A DNA stretch of 64,000 bases, taken from Rheinheimera baltica DSM 14885 (lineage in GTDB: Bacteria > Pseudomonadota > Gammaproteobacteria > Enterobacterales > Alteromonadaceae). Shown piece by piece: positions 36,418 to 45,838 of this stretch. The position numbers and the translations under genes are program-made. The DNA lies in assembly GCF_000425345.1 (NCBI RefSeq), contig NZ_AUDG01000002.1, positions 124,001-188,000 on the forward strand, given 5' to 3'. Numbering within the stretch: position 1 is the first letter of the stretch; the number at the start of each line of letters is the position of its first letter. A model generated the notes under the pieces. The model saw only the letters and a list, made by a program, of their open reading frames with translations. It made no database searches and had not been told where the DNA came from.

Positions 36418-36872
36418 TAGGATTTTTCTCCCAGGCGCGCAATTTCCTCGCCAAACTCACGAATATCCTTAAATGAGCGGTAAACAGAAGCAAAACGCAC
36501 ATAGGCCACCTTATCAACCTTGACCAGCTCGTCCATAATAAGATTACCCAGTAGCTGGCTGCCAATCTCCCGCTCACCGGTAGCGCGTAGCTGTGATTTA
36601 ATTTTATTAATCAACTGCTCGATTTGCTCAGTCGCCACCGGTCGTTTTTCCAGTGAACGCAACAGGCCACTGCGCAGTTTATCTTCATTGAAAGGTTCAC
36701 GAGAGCCATCGCGTTTAATAATGCGAGGCATCACAAGTTCTGCAGCTTCAAAGGTAGTAAAACGTTCATGACAGGCAAGACATTCACGTCGGCGCCTTAC
36801 CTGATGGCCATCAGCGACCAGACGCGAGTCTATTACTTTGGTATCGTCTGCATTACAAAACGGACAGTACAT
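36417..36872 (-). CDS. nrdR: Transcriptional repressor NrdR
   Basis: NrdR represses ribonucleotide reductase genes in response to ATP/dATP. The 151 residues contain an N-terminal zinc ribbon (CPFCNADD and CLACHERF) and an ATP-cone domain (about 50-140) with [14 protein letters not shown]. It sits between glyA and ribD on the minus strand, in the conserved glyA-nrdR-ribD order. No NrdR box was seen in this window. Confidence 0.96.
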   Translation of the reverse strand: MYCPFCNADDTKVIDSRLVADGHQVRRRRECLACHERFTTFEAAELVMPRIIKRDGSREPFNEDKLRSGLLRSLEKRPVATEQIEQLINKIKSQLRATGEREIGSQLLGNLIMDELVKVDKVAYVRFASVYRSFKDIREFGEEIARLGEKS

Positions 36873-36929
36873 ATTCGAGATCCTGCTAAGCCACCAACAG
36901 CTGAATAAAGAGAAAAGCCAGATAAAGAA

Positions 36930-36949
36930 ATGGCCGCAATAGCGGCCAT
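36930..36949 (-). terminator. Terminator after glyA
   Basis: An 8-bp perfect stem (ATGGCCGC with GCGGCCAT) with a 4-base loop is followed on the minus strand by TTCTTTATC. It lies 20 bases beyond the glyA stop and before nrdR, so nrdR may have its own promoter. Confidence 0.7.
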
Positions 36950-36968
36950 CATAGCACTTAATTAATGC

Positions 36969-38222
36969 TTACGCATAAACTGGGAAACGCCCACACAGCT
37001 CAGATACCTGGGCTCGTACGCTATCAATTACACCCGCATCCCCACGGCTATCCAGCACGTCACAAATCAAGTTTGCTACTGTACGCGCTTCAGCTTCTTT
37101 AAAACCGCGACGGGTAATGGCTGGCGTACCAATGCGCAAACCTGACGTGACGAAAGGTGAGCGGGGATCGTTAGGCACAGAGTTTTTATTCACCGTAATG
37201 TGCGCTTGGCCCAACCAGGCATCAGCTTCTTTACCTGTGATGTCTTTATCAATTAAATCCATCAAAAACAGGTGATTCTTTGTACCACCAGAAACAATTT
37301 TATAACCACGTGCCATCATCGCATCACACATAGCCACAGCGTTTTGCAGCACTTGTTGCTGATACACCTTAAATTCTGGTTGCAACGCTTCTTTAAAAGC
37401 AACCGCCTTGGCTGCAATAACATGCATTAACGGGCCACCCTGACTGCCTGGGAATACCGCTGAGTTTAACTTTTTCTCAATTTCTTCGTTCTTACGCGCT
37501 AAAATTAACCCACCACGCGGACCGGCTAATGTTTTATGCGTTGTTGTGGTTACTACATCAGCAACCGATACCGGGTTAGGGTATAAACCAGCAGCCACTA
37601 AACCAGCAACATGGGCCATATCGACCATCAAATAAGCACCAACTTTGTCAGCGATATCGCGAAAACGCTGCCAATCAACAATGCCTGAGTAGGCAGAAAA
37701 ACCTGCAATGATCAGTTTTGGTTTATGCTCCAGCGCCAACGCTTCGGCCTGATCGTAGTCAATAACACCTGTTTCAGGGTGCAGGCCATATTGCACGGCT
37801 TTATAAAGCTTACCTGATGCACTAACGTGCGAGCCATGCGTTAAGTGACCACCATGAGCCAGGCTCATACCTAAAATAGTATCGCCTGCGTTTAACAACG
37901 CCAGAAACACCGCAGAGTTTGCCTGTGAACCCGCATGTGGTTGCACGTTAGCGTAATCTGCGCCAAATAATTCTTTAGCACGAGCAATGGCTAAATCTTC
38001 TGCAATATCTACATACTCACAGCCGCCATAATAGCGCTTGTGCGGATACCCTTCAGCATATTTGTTTGTCAGCTGAGAGCCTTGAGCTTGTAATACACGT
38101 GGGCTAGCATAGTTTTCAGAGGCGATAAGCTCTATATGCGCTTCCTGACGTTCAGTTTCATCTGTTATGGCCTGCCATAATTCGGGATCAAAATCGGCAA
38201 TATTCATATCACGCTTTAACAT
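36969..38222 (-). CDS. glyA: Serine hydroxymethyltransferase
   Basis: GlyA interconverts serine and glycine with tetrahydrofolate and pyridoxal phosphate. The start at 38222 ([16 protein letters not shown]) is chosen because CAGGAGAG precedes it and it yields 417 residues, the E. coli length. An open frame to 38330 extends upstream without a start site. Motifs include YYGGCEYVD, the catalytic lysine in [15 protein letters not shown], and [14 protein letters not shown]. Confidence 0.97.
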   Translation of the reverse strand: MLKRDMNIADFDPELWQAITDETERQEAHIELIASENYASPRVLQAQGSQLTNKYAEGYPHKRYYGGCEYVDIAEDLAIARAKELFGADYANVQPHAGSQANSAVFLALLNAGDTILGMSLAHGGHLTHGSHVSASGKLYKAVQYGLHPETGVIDYDQAEALALEHKPKLIIAGFSAYSGIVDWQRFRDIADKVGAYLMVDMAHVAGLVAAGLYPNPVSVADVVTTTTHKTLAGPRGGLILARKNEEIEKKLNSAVFPGSQGGPLMHVIAAKAVAFKEALQPEFKVYQQQVLQNAVAMCDAMMARGYKIVSGGTKNHLFLMDLIDKDITGKEADAWLGQAHITVNKNSVPNDPRSPFVTSGLRIGTPAITRRGFKEAEARTVANLICDVLDSRGDAGVIDSVRAQVSELCGRFPVYA

Positions 38223-38434
38223 GCTCTCTCCTGGCGCGGTTTTACGCTTAGTCTTAATTAAATTACGGTAAGTCAAAACTGGCTGACAAAAATTGCTGTC
38301 TATTCTACCGCTTAATTGCGTTTTGTGCACTTAGAATTTAGCCATCTAAATGGCCGAAGCGGCAATTAGCCTATTACTTTAACCCGCCATAGTGTGATGA
38401 ACTCTTTACAGCACGATCAATGCCACCTAATATA

Positions 38435-38450
38435 CTGTATATACAAACAG
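38435..38450. promoter_or_regulatory. LexA box upstream of dinB
   Basis: The palindrome CTGTATATACAAACAG has CTGT and ACAG separated by eight bases, as in the SOS box consensus. It lies 23 bases before the dinB start codon and overlaps TATACT at 38431-38436, a likely -10 element. Repression by LexA and SOS induction of dinB are inferred. Confidence 0.82.
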
Positions 38451-38472
38451 CACACTATCAGGCGGATGAGCA

Positions 38473-39537
38473 GTGCGTAAAATAATACATATTGATATGG
38501 ATTGTTTTTTTGCCGCAGTTGAAATGCGAGACAACCCTGCGTTGCGGCATATTCCAATCGCGATTGGGGGGTCCAGACAAAGCCGTGGCGTTATTTCAAC
38601 CTGTAATTACCCTGCGCGGGCTTTCGGTGTGCGTTCAGCCATGCCAACAGGCCAGGCACTAAAACTGTGCCCTCAGCTAACACTACTCAATGGCAATATG
38701 GAAAAGTACAAAGCGGCTAGCAAACAGATCCGCGCTATTTTTAGCCGATACACAGACCATATTGAGCCGTTGTCGCTAGACGAAGCCTATCTTGATGTGT
38801 CTGAGTGTACTTTGTTCCAGGGAAGCGCAACGCGCATCGCAAATGACATTCGTCATAGTATTTTCACTGAAACCGGGCTTACCGCATCAGCAGGCATAGC
38901 CCCAAACAAGTTTTTGGCTAAAATTGCCAGCGATGAAAATAAACCCGATGGTTTTTTTGTTATTACACCCGCTCAGGTAACCGATTTTGTTAAAACGCTA
39001 CCTTTGAAAAAACTGCCCGGTGTTGGCGTTAAAACAGCCGCCCGTTTAAATCAACTTGGCTTGCACTATTGTGCCGACATAACCGATGCACCATTGCCTG
39101 TATTGCTAAAGCATTTTGGCGGATTAACAGACACCTTATTAAAACGTAGCCAGGGTATTGACGACAGACCGGTGTGTAATAATGAACAACGAAAGTCGCT
39201 GGGTGTCGAGCGCACACTAGAGCATGACTTACTGCATTACACGGATTGTGTGGAAACTTTAAGCCAATTATTGCCTCAGCTACAGCGTCGATTAGAGCAT
39301 TACGCTAATACCGCTGCTGGTAAGACAACCCCAATTCAGAAAGTAGGCATAAAGCTTAAGTTTAGTGACTTTCGACAAACTACAGTTGAAAAACAAGGCC
39401 AACCACTGCAATTGGACAAATTACTGCCATTACTTACTGAAGCGTGGCAACGTCGGCAACAACAAGGGGTAAGACTTATCGGGCTACAGATTGGTTTTAA
39501 AACAGACGCACTGCAACAACTGGCTTTACCTTTCTAA
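38473..39537 (+). CDS. dinB: DNA polymerase IV (translesion)
   Basis: DinB is the Y-family polymerase for lesion bypass. The 354 residues carry the N-terminal HIDMDCFFAAVEMRD, the catalytic SLDEAYLDV (about residue 101), the helix-hairpin-helix region PGVGVKTAARLNQLGL and a little-finger domain. The start is GTG with GGCGGATGAGCA upstream. A LexA box precedes it. The C-terminus (ALPF) may be a short beta-clamp-binding motif. A bidirectional terminator separates it from the cold-shock gene. Confidence 0.95.
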   Translation: MRKIIHIDMDCFFAAVEMRDNPALRHIPIAIGGSRQSRGVISTCNYPARAFGVRSAMPTGQALKLCPQLTLLNGNMEKYKAASKQIRAIFSRYTDHIEPLSLDEAYLDVSECTLFQGSATRIANDIRHSIFTETGLTASAGIAPNKFLAKIASDENKPDGFFVITPAQVTDFVKTLPLKKLPGVGVKTAARLNQLGLHYCADITDAPLPVLLKHFGGLTDTLLKRSQGIDDRPVCNNEQRKSLGVERTLEHDLLHYTDCVETLSQLLPQLQRRLEHYANTAAGKTTPIQKVGIKLKFSDFRQTTVEKQGQPLQLDKLLPLLTEAWQRRQQQGVRLIGLQIGFKTDALQQLALPF

Positions 39538-39574
39538 ACTTGTTTCACAGCATTTATCTGATTTTAAATAACAG

Positions 39575-39596
39575 AAAACCGGCGAAAGCCGGTTTT
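39575..39596. terminator. Bidirectional terminator between dinB and csp
   Basis: A 9-bp perfect stem AAAACCGGC/GCCGGTTTT is capped by a GAAA tetraloop. The A-run on one side and T-run on the other give U-tails on both strands, fitting the convergent dinB (+) and csp (-) genes. Confidence 0.85.
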
Positions 39597-39614
39597 ATGC
39601 AAGCCTGGCCGGAA

Positions 39615-39827
39615 TTATCCGATAACAGTTACGTTTTCAGCTTGTGGGCCTTTTTGGCCTTCAGTTACTTCAAAAGTAACTTTCTGACCTTCAACTAAAG
39701 TTTTACGGCCGGTACCATTGATAGCGCGGAAATGAACAAAAACGTCCTTACCACCTTCACGCTCCAGGAAACCGTAACCTTTTTCTTCGTTGAACCACTT
39801 AACTGAACCGGAAATTAACTGTGACAT
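39615..39827 (-). CDS. CspA-family cold-shock protein
   Basis: This 70-residue single cold-shock domain protein has RNP1-like KGYGFLERE and RNP2 DVFVHFRAI, preceded by GSVKWFNEE. It binds single-stranded RNA or DNA and probably acts as an RNA chaperone. RNP1 has KGYGF where most CspA-type proteins have KGFGF. Its predicted promoter is about 90 bases upstream, which leaves a leader of roughly 85 bases. Whether it is cold-inducible cannot be told from sequence. Confidence 0.93.
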   Translation of the reverse strand: MSQLISGSVKWFNEEKGYGFLEREGGKDVFVHFRAINGTGRKTLVEGQKVTFEVTEGQKGPQAENVTVIG

Positions 39828-39918
39828 AACACTCTCTTACTTTAACTAAACTTGCCAGCTCGCTGGCGACTTAAATATTACCGGCCATAGCAGCTGACGA
39901 GTATATATTTTCACCCTT

Positions 39919-39948
39919 ATTATCATTTAAGCCATAGTAAGGGGTCAA
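39919..39948 (-). promoter_or_regulatory. Predicted promoter of the cold-shock gene
   Basis: On the minus strand TTGACC (39943-39948) is separated by 18 bases from GATAAT (39919-39924). The expected start near 39912 leaves about 85 leader bases containing a GCCAGC/GCTGGC hairpin near 39851-39864. The rest of the 268-base gap to the helicase gene shows no gene, only an imperfect hairpin near 40063-40092. Confidence 0.5.
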
Positions 39949-40095
39949 TAACCTTGCCTGCTGCACAGAAAATAATTTCTTTCTAGCCGTATCAGCAACA
40001 TGTGCCACATTACTGATTACCCTGTTGTTTACCTGCTAATCAACAACTAATTTAGTGTAGCAGCAATACTGATGAAAAAATAATCAGTACTCTAT

Positions 40096-41409
40096 TTATT
40101 TTTGCTTACGCTTTATTGGCGCAGAACCATCATCACCACCGAGAAAAAATTTAGGTGCTGACTTTACTGCCTCTTTCGCGTTTGTCTTAGTATGGGTTTT
40201 AGCCGGACGTTTTTGCTTTTTTGTCACAGGTTTAGACGTTGCTTTAGCGACGCTGACTTTACCGTCAAATTTCGCCGCTAAGCCTTCCACTTCACTAAAG
40301 CTGGTAGGTTGCCTTAAAAACGCTTCAATACGCTGCAATGCAGGAATGTCTTTAGGCCCAACCAGTGAAATAGCCTCGCCTTTTGCACCCGCCCGCCCTG
40401 TACGACCAATACGGTGCACATACTCTTCGGCGTGCCGAGGTAAATCAAAATTGATCACGTGCGATACCTGTAATAAATCCAGACCACGTGAGGCTAAATC
40501 AGTCGTCACCAATACTTGGTGCTTACCCGTAGCAAAGGCCTGCATCACCGAATTACGACTACTTTGTGACAATTTACCACTAAGCCCAACAGCGCCTTTA
40601 CCCAATTGCTCACACAATAGTGCCAAACGATCAGCGTCTTCACGTGTTGCAGTAAAAATAATGAGCTGTTTTAACGCATCCTGCTGCAGAAAGTGTTTCA
40701 GCAGCGCTTCTTTATGGGTTAAATGATCTGCCAGATAAAAACGTTGACTAATATCTTGATGCTGCAAGTGCGAAGCACCAACCGCGACACGGTGTGGATT
40801 TTTTAACAGCGCCAGCGACAATTCGTCTACTTCAGCGTGATCAAGCGTTGCAGAAAATAATAAAGTTTGACGCAAACGATGATCCGCCGACTTATTAATA
40901 ACGGTCAACTGCGGCATAAAACCCAAATCAAGCATACGGTCGGCTTCGTCCAGAATTAACATTTCTAAACCGTTAATAAATACTGATTTGTGTTCCAGGT
41001 GATCGACAAATCTTCCTGGTGTTGCAACGATGATATTGGGTTCGCGTTTTAATATTTTTTCTTGATCATTAAAATTCTCACCGCCAACAATCAACGCCGA
41101 GGTCAACGGCGTATTCGCCACAAACAAACGTAATTGCGCATAGACCTGCTTGGCAAGCTCCCTGGTCGGCGCTAATATCAGTGCCCTTGCATCCCGCTTA
41201 GATAGCGGACGACTTTTTAATAATCTCTGCATCATGGGCAATAAATACGCCAGCGTTTTACCAGAGCCCGTTTGTGAGGAGACGATTAAATCCCGTCCTA
41301 TCATCACAGCAGGAATAGCTTCATGCTGAATTTCAGTAGGCTTTTCAAACCCCAGGTGCTGCACGGAACGCATTAAGCGTGGGTCAAGCGATAGATCATT
41401 AAATGGCAA
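40096..41409 (-). CDS. DEAD-box ATP-dependent RNA helicase
   Basis: This protein has all DEAD-box motifs: SQTGSGKT, PTRELA, the DEAD box (ILDEADRMLDLGF), SAT, TDLASRGLD and HRIGRTGRAG. It has a basic C-terminal tail (KKQKRPAKTHTKTNAK), likely for RNA binding. The predicted start is TTG at 41409, because AGAGG lies five bases upstream and the protein then begins LPFNDLSLD, giving 437 residues; an open frame runs to 41487 without a better start. It resembles SrmB/RhlE-type helicases but I cannot assign a subtype. Confidence 0.88.
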   Translation of the reverse strand: MPFNDLSLDPRLMRSVQHLGFEKPTEIQHEAIPAVMIGRDLIVSSQTGSGKTLAYLLPMMQRLLKSRPLSKRDARALILAPTRELAKQVYAQLRLFVANTPLTSALIVGGENFNDQEKILKREPNIIVATPGRFVDHLEHKSVFINGLEMLILDEADRMLDLGFMPQLTVINKSADHRLRQTLLFSATLDHAEVDELSLALLKNPHRVAVGASHLQHQDISQRFYLADHLTHKEALLKHFLQQDALKQLIIFTATREDADRLALLCEQLGKGAVGLSGKLSQSSRNSVMQAFATGKHQVLVTTDLASRGLDLLQVSHVINFDLPRHAEEYVHRIGRTGRAGAKGEAISLVGPKDIPALQRIEAFLRQPTSFSEVEGLAAKFDGKVSVAKATSKPVTKKQKRPAKTHTKTNAKEAVKSAPKFFLGGDDGSAPIKRKQK

Positions 41410-41556
41410 AGTGAACCTCTTAAACCTTAAATTACCGCTATATAATAACCGATGCTGACAATTTGAGTTAGTTTGATTTAATAACACTATACGATTGCGC
41501 TACTATAGCGCCTCCATTCAACACGGCCTACGCCGACAAACTGGACAAGGTTTTAA

Positions 41557-42090
41557 ATGAGCAACGCATTAAAAGAGCAACTGTTAAAGGCCGGTTTGGC
41601 TGATGCTAAAAAACTAAAAGCGGTTAAAAAAGAAAAACATAAACAAAAAGTACAGGCAGGTAAGAAACAGCCAATTGTTAACGAGGCAAGTACATTAGCA
41701 GAACAGACACGGCAACAACAAATTGAACGCGATCGATTGTTAAATCAGCAAAAGCAAGCCGCGTTGCAAATTAAAGCCATCGCGGCACAGGTTAAACAAC
41801 TTATTGATGTTAATACCATTAAGGCGCTTGGCGATGTGGCGTATAATTTTACTGATAGCAAACTGGTAAAGCGACTTTATGTCAGCAAAAAGCAGCACGA
41901 CGAACTTAGTAGAGGCTTGTTAGCCATTGCCAAGCAAGATGAACAGTATTTTCTTGTTCCTGCAAACGTTGCGGAAAAAATAAGCCAGCGCCAAAGTGAC
42001 AGTATCGTTGTATTAAATGTAAAACAGCAACAACTGGATGAAGATGATCCCTACGCAGATTACAAAATACCGGACGATTTAATGTGGTAA
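41557..42090 (+). CDS. YaiL-like protein (DUF2058)
   Basis: This 177-residue, highly charged protein matches DUF2058 (YaiL). It starts with a basic helical region (LKEQLLKAGLADAKKLKAVKKEKHKQKVQAGK) and then IDVNTIKALGDVAYNFTD, a KRLYVS strand and the final DDPYADYKIPDDLMW. It may be a nucleoprotein or polysome-associated protein as proposed for relatives; function is not established. It ends seven bases into the next gene, which starts with a GTG inside its last codons. Confidence 0.82.
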   Translation: MSNALKEQLLKAGLADAKKLKAVKKEKHKQKVQAGKKQPIVNEASTLAEQTRQQQIERDRLLNQQKQAALQIKAIAAQVKQLIDVNTIKALGDVAYNFTDSKLVKRLYVSKKQHDELSRGLLAIAKQDEQYFLVPANVAEKISQRQSDSIVVLNVKQQQLDEDDPYADYKIPDDLMW

Positions 42091-42608
42091 CACCAACGTG
42101 CAGCAATGTCACCTGCCAAGCACATATCGCATTAGCCACTGTCGAGGAGATGCATCAGTTGCAGAGCTGGTTTAAATCGGCTGAGCAGCAACATAGCTGG
42201 GGTGGTGATAATTTTGATTTTCCTTGCAGTGCCGCGCGGTTTCTGCAACTGCTAAATCGCCCTGGCACGCAAAGCTTTAGCTTAAGAAAAAGTGCTGAAG
42301 ATCCTTTATTAGGTTTTGGCCAAATTTGTGACCGCTTTAGTTGCCACCATTTAGCCAGGCTTGTTATTTGCCCTGAACATCGAGGCCAGGGGCTAGCAAA
42401 GATGTTGATCGTAAATTTAATTAAGCAGGCATTCTCACAACAACAACGCGATATTTCACTTTATGTGCATCGCCACAACGTTATTGCGATACAGTGTTAT
42501 CAAAGTTTTGGCTTTACAATTCGTAAGCCGCCTGAACCGGAAAACACCAGACTGTATTTTATGATATTGTCAGCAGCCAATGCTGCACTTCTGCTCCAAC
42601 AGCGTTAA
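42084..42608 (+). CDS. GNAT-family N-acetyltransferase
   Basis: This 174-residue protein has the GNAT acetyl-CoA motif A in LARLVICPEHRGQGLAKMLI and motif B in VHRHNVIAIQCYQSFGF. The start is GTG within ATGTGGTAA, overlapping the DUF2058 stop, so the two genes are coupled. The substrate is unknown. Its 3' end overlaps the convergent methyltransferase gene by four bases. Confidence 0.8.
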   Translation: MVTPTCSNVTCQAHIALATVEEMHQLQSWFKSAEQQHSWGGDNFDFPCSAARFLQLLNRPGTQSFSLRKSAEDPLLGFGQICDRFSCHHLARLVICPEHRGQGLAKMLIVNLIKQAFSQQQRDISLYVHRHNVIAIQCYQSFGFTIRKPPEPENTRLYFMILSAANAALLLQQR

Positions 42609-43345
42609 ACCTTATCTGTTCGATGCCGCGCGCTAACGCCTTTAACCTGCGGTTCAAAAGTGGGATTCAGTTGCCACTTAGGCCTAATGGGCGTCAGTGG
42701 CAGCTCTCTCTTACGGGCAACTAACATATAACTGGCACCAAAATAGTGAAGATGACTCTCAGAAAACTGCTGCAATCGGCTCTGATGATAATCTTTAGCT
42801 AACATAGCCGAACAAAAAAAACGCTGTTCAGCCAACACTTCAAAACCGACCAAATGCAACCAATCTTTAATACGTGACACACTAAAAAAACGCCCTTGCC
42901 ATGGGAAGCGATGTTGCAGTGAAGGCCAGTATTTTAATATGCCGACTAAACTATAAGGGTTAACGCCGGTGATGATTAAATAACTATCAGAGCGCATAAC
43001 GCGATGCGCTTCACGAACAACATGATGCGGGTCGTGACTAAACTCCAAATGGTGGCTTAACAATATCGCATCGATGCTAGTATCGCTAAAAGGCAGTGCA
43101 TCCGCTTCTGCCTGCAACATGACATTTTCACTGCACAAACCAACATTGATATGGTGCTGTACCTTGCAACCACCAGTATCTAATTGACAGCTTAAATCGC
43201 CTATTTTGAGCAAGTAATAGCCAAATATCCGCTGCCACCAAGGTTGCAGTTCGACACTAATTGCCCGCGCAAGCGCATCGCCTTGATTAAACTGACGCCA
43301 GTGGGTGGGAAATGTCTGCTCTTTTTCGCTTAATGCCGGTTTCAT
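42605..43345 (-). CDS. SAM-dependent methyltransferase (YafS-like)
   Basis: This 246-residue protein is a class I methyltransferase-like enzyme with ADALPFSDTSIDAILLSHHLEFSHDPHHVVREAHRVM, the usual motif for the SAM-binding domain in this family. The glycine-rich motif I is weak. It is divergent from gloB, the position occupied by YafS in E. coli, where yafS, gloB and mltD are neighbours. The substrate is unknown. Confidence 0.78.
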   Translation of the reverse strand: MKPALSEKEQTFPTHWRQFNQGDALARAISVELQPWWQRIFGYYLLKIGDLSCQLDTGGCKVQHHINVGLCSENVMLQAEADALPFSDTSIDAILLSHHLEFSHDPHHVVREAHRVMRSDSYLIITGVNPYSLVGILKYWPSLQHRFPWQGRFFSVSRIKDWLHLVGFEVLAEQRFFCSAMLAKDYHQSRLQQFSESHLHYFGASYMLVARKRELPLTPIRPKWQLNPTFEPQVKGVSARHRTDKV

Positions 43346-43375
43346 GCTAAATTACTATCCGGATCCATTTAAAGT

Positions 43376-44152
43376 ATGACCGCTATGCTAGAGATTACAC
43401 CTATACAGGCTTTTGAGGATAACTATATTTGGGCACTATGTCAGCCTACCACAGCTAAATGTCTGATAGTTGACCCTGGCTGCGCAAACAGTGTGCTGCA
43501 GTATTTATCTGAACGCCAGTTAGTGCTGGATACTATACTCGTTACTCATCATCACGCCGACCATACTGCAGGCATTAACATTTTACGTCAGCATTTCCCA
43601 GGCATTCAGGTTATTGGGCCTGCTGCTGAGCAATATCGCATAGCAGGTCTGACGCAGAGCGTAACAGAAGGTGACACAATAGCATTGCCTCAGTTTAATC
43701 TTGAATTATCGGTTATAAGTTTACCAGGACACACCTTAGGCCATATTGCTTTCTATTCAGCGCCGGTTTTGTTTTGTGGTGATACCTTATTCAGCGCTGG
43801 TTGTGGTCGGTTGTTCGAAGGTAGCCCTGAGCAAATGTGGCAATCGCTACAAAAGCTAATGGCGTTACCCGACGAAACCCAAATTTATTGTACACATGAG
43901 TACACCTTAGCGAATTTAAAGTTCGCCTTACACGCTGAACCAAGTAATTCGGATTTGATCGAATATACCCGCCATTGTACGCATTTACGTGAGAAAAACC
44001 TGCCAACACTGCCATCTAAGATGCAACTGGAGAAAGCAATAAATCCATTTTTACGCTGTAAAAACAAATCCTTACAGAAAAAATGGCAGCAAGACTCTGC
44101 TCAGACGCTATTTACAGCATTAAGGGCAGCGAAAGATCAATTTAAAGGCTAA
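43376..44152 (+). CDS. gloB: Hydroxyacylglutathione hydrolase (glyoxalase II)
   Basis: Glyoxalase II hydrolyses S-lactoylglutathione to lactate and glutathione. The 258-residue metallo-beta-lactamase-fold protein has the metal motif THHHADHT, GHTLGHIAFY, CGDTLFSAGCGRLFEG and a C-terminal KNKSLQKKW glutathione-binding segment. Two ATG codons (43376 and 43385) are possible; the first is used here. It heads a gloB-mltD pair as in E. coli. Confidence 0.94.
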   Translation: MTAMLEITPIQAFEDNYIWALCQPTTAKCLIVDPGCANSVLQYLSERQLVLDTILVTHHHADHTAGINILRQHFPGIQVIGPAAEQYRIAGLTQSVTEGDTIALPQFNLELSVISLPGHTLGHIAFYSAPVLFCGDTLFSAGCGRLFEGSPEQMWQSLQKLMALPDETQIYCTHEYTLANLKFALHAEPSNSDLIEYTRHCTHLREKNLPTLPSKMQLEKAINPFLRCKNKSLQKKWQQDSAQTLFTALRAAKDQFKG

Positions 44153-44208
44153 CTTGCAATCGGATGCCGAAAAGGTAACATTCGTATTTTTAACTGTGGA
44201 ACACCCTA

Positions 44209-45810
44209 ATGTTTATAAGAATTTCTGCACTGGCTGCGGCCGTTTTACTCGCTGGATGCGTAAGCAACGATACATCTGACGAGATAACCAAACAGCCTGA
44301 AACTGCGCCTAAAACGCAGCCCGCAGACGTTCATAAAAACGCAGCAAATGCTCAGCAGATTGCTAAGCATCTATGGTCTGAGGCAGCACGCGCTAACGAA
44401 GACGTTACGCCGGTAGATGTCACAGAATTAGAAGACTTGTGGCAGCGAATTCAGATGCAGTTAACATTTGAAGTACCACAAACCCGCCCTATTGTAGAAC
44501 AACGTAACTACTACGCCAGTCATCAAGCCTATCTTGACCGCGTTGCAGGTCGGGCACAGCCATTTTTATATTACATCGTTGAAGAAATCGAAAAACGAAG
44601 TATGCCGCTTGAATTGGCTTTATTACCCATTGTCGAGAGTGCTTTCGATCCATTTGCATACTCTCACGCTGCGGCATCCGGCATGTGGCAGTTCATGCCC
44701 GCTACCGGTAAACGATTTGGCTTGAAACAAAATTATTGGTACGACGGGCGCAGGGACGTTATCGCGTCAACCCGTGCTGCGTTGGACTATTTACAGTATC
44801 TACACGACACACTAGAAGGGGATTGGTTAAATGCCATAGCAGCATATAACTCTGGTGAAGGCCGAATCATGTCGGCAATAAAACGTAATAAGAAAAAGCG
44901 CTTACCTACAGACTTCTGGTCATTAGATTTACCGGCAGAAACCACAGCCTATGTGCCTAAATTACTAGCCTTAGTCGATATATTAAAACGACCGGATGAA
45001 TTTGAGATTGTCTGGAAATTTATTGCCAATGAAGTAAAAATTGACGTAGTCGATATTGAGAGTCAAGTTGATCTCGCTATAGCGGCAAATTTGGCCGGAC
45101 TTGATGTTACAGAACTTCAAGCACTTAATCCTGGTTTCAATCAGTGGGCAACCGATCCTGATGGCCCACATTATCTGGTACTTCCAGCTACACACACAAT
45201 GTCGTTTAAGCAAAAGTTAGCGCAAACACCAAGCAATAACAGACTCCGCTGGAAACGTTACATCGTTAGCAAAGGCGACACGTTGGGCAAAATTGCCCAA
45301 CAACACAATACTAATATCAGTGCCATTCAACGTATAAACAAGTTTAGCGGCAATACCATTAGGTTGGGGCAACCATTACTGATCCCCATAGCTGCATTGG
45401 ATAATGCTGACTACGAGCTAAGCGCTCCAAATCGTGTTGAAACCGCACAGCAAAATATCGCGGGTACGAAGCTGGACTATACTGTCCAAAAGGGTGATAC
45501 ATTATGGGATATCAGCCGCGAACATAATGTAACTGTTTCCCAATTAGCTAAGTGGAATGGCATAGCACAGCGCTCAGCGTTGAAAACCGGGCAAAAACTA
45601 GCGATTTGGCAACAAGACAAAATCGCCGATGCTACTGCGATTTCCAGAACGGTCAGTTACAAAGTACGCAAGGGTGACTCCCTTGCGCGTATCGCTCAGC
45701 GTTTTAGTGTCAGCGTGTCGGATATCGTAAAATGGAACAATATAGATACAAGCAGTTATTTGCAGCCTGGACAGAAATTAAAGCTGGTTGTTGACGTCAA
45801 ACGCGTATAA
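44209..45810 (+). CDS. mltD: Membrane-bound lytic murein transglycosylase D with three LysM domains
   Basis: MltD is an outer-membrane lipoprotein that cleaves peptidoglycan glycan strands. The lipobox is LLAGC (cysteine 17). The transglycosylase domain (about 110-270) contains the catalytic glutamate in ALLPIVESAFDPFA and the ASGMWQFMPATGKRFGL and IAAYNSGEG motifs. Three LysM domains follow (about 345-390, 423-468 and 482-529), one more than the two in E. coli MltD. It follows gloB by 56 bases and precedes a small secreted unknown gene. Confidence 0.95.
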   Translation: MFIRISALAAAVLLAGCVSNDTSDEITKQPETAPKTQPADVHKNAANAQQIAKHLWSEAARANEDVTPVDVTELEDLWQRIQMQLTFEVPQTRPIVEQRNYYASHQAYLDRVAGRAQPFLYYIVEEIEKRSMPLELALLPIVESAFDPFAYSHAAASGMWQFMPATGKRFGLKQNYWYDGRRDVIASTRAALDYLQYLHDTLEGDWLNAIAAYNSGEGRIMSAIKRNKKKRLPTDFWSLDLPAETTAYVPKLLALVDILKRPDEFEIVWKFIANEVKIDVVDIESQVDLAIAANLAGLDVTELQALNPGFNQWATDPDGPHYLVLPATHTMSFKQKLAQTPSNNRLRWKRYIVSKGDTLGKIAQQHNTNISAIQRINKFSGNTIRLGQPLLIPIAALDNADYELSAPNRVETAQQNIAGTKLDYTVQKGDTLWDISREHNVTVSQLAKWNGIAQRSALKTGQKLAIWQQDKIADATAISRTVSYKVRKGDSLARIAQRFSVSVSDIVKWNNIDTSSYLQPGQKLKLVVDVKRV

Positions 45811-45838
45811 ACGTCAAATCAAGCGAGGAAATAGCCTG

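Noticed and set aside
38341-38400. Small inverted repeats near 38341-38370 between glyA and dinB
   Set aside because: The repeats (GCCATCTAAATGGC and nearby GCCGAAGCGGC) are short and imperfect and do not line up with a terminator tail.
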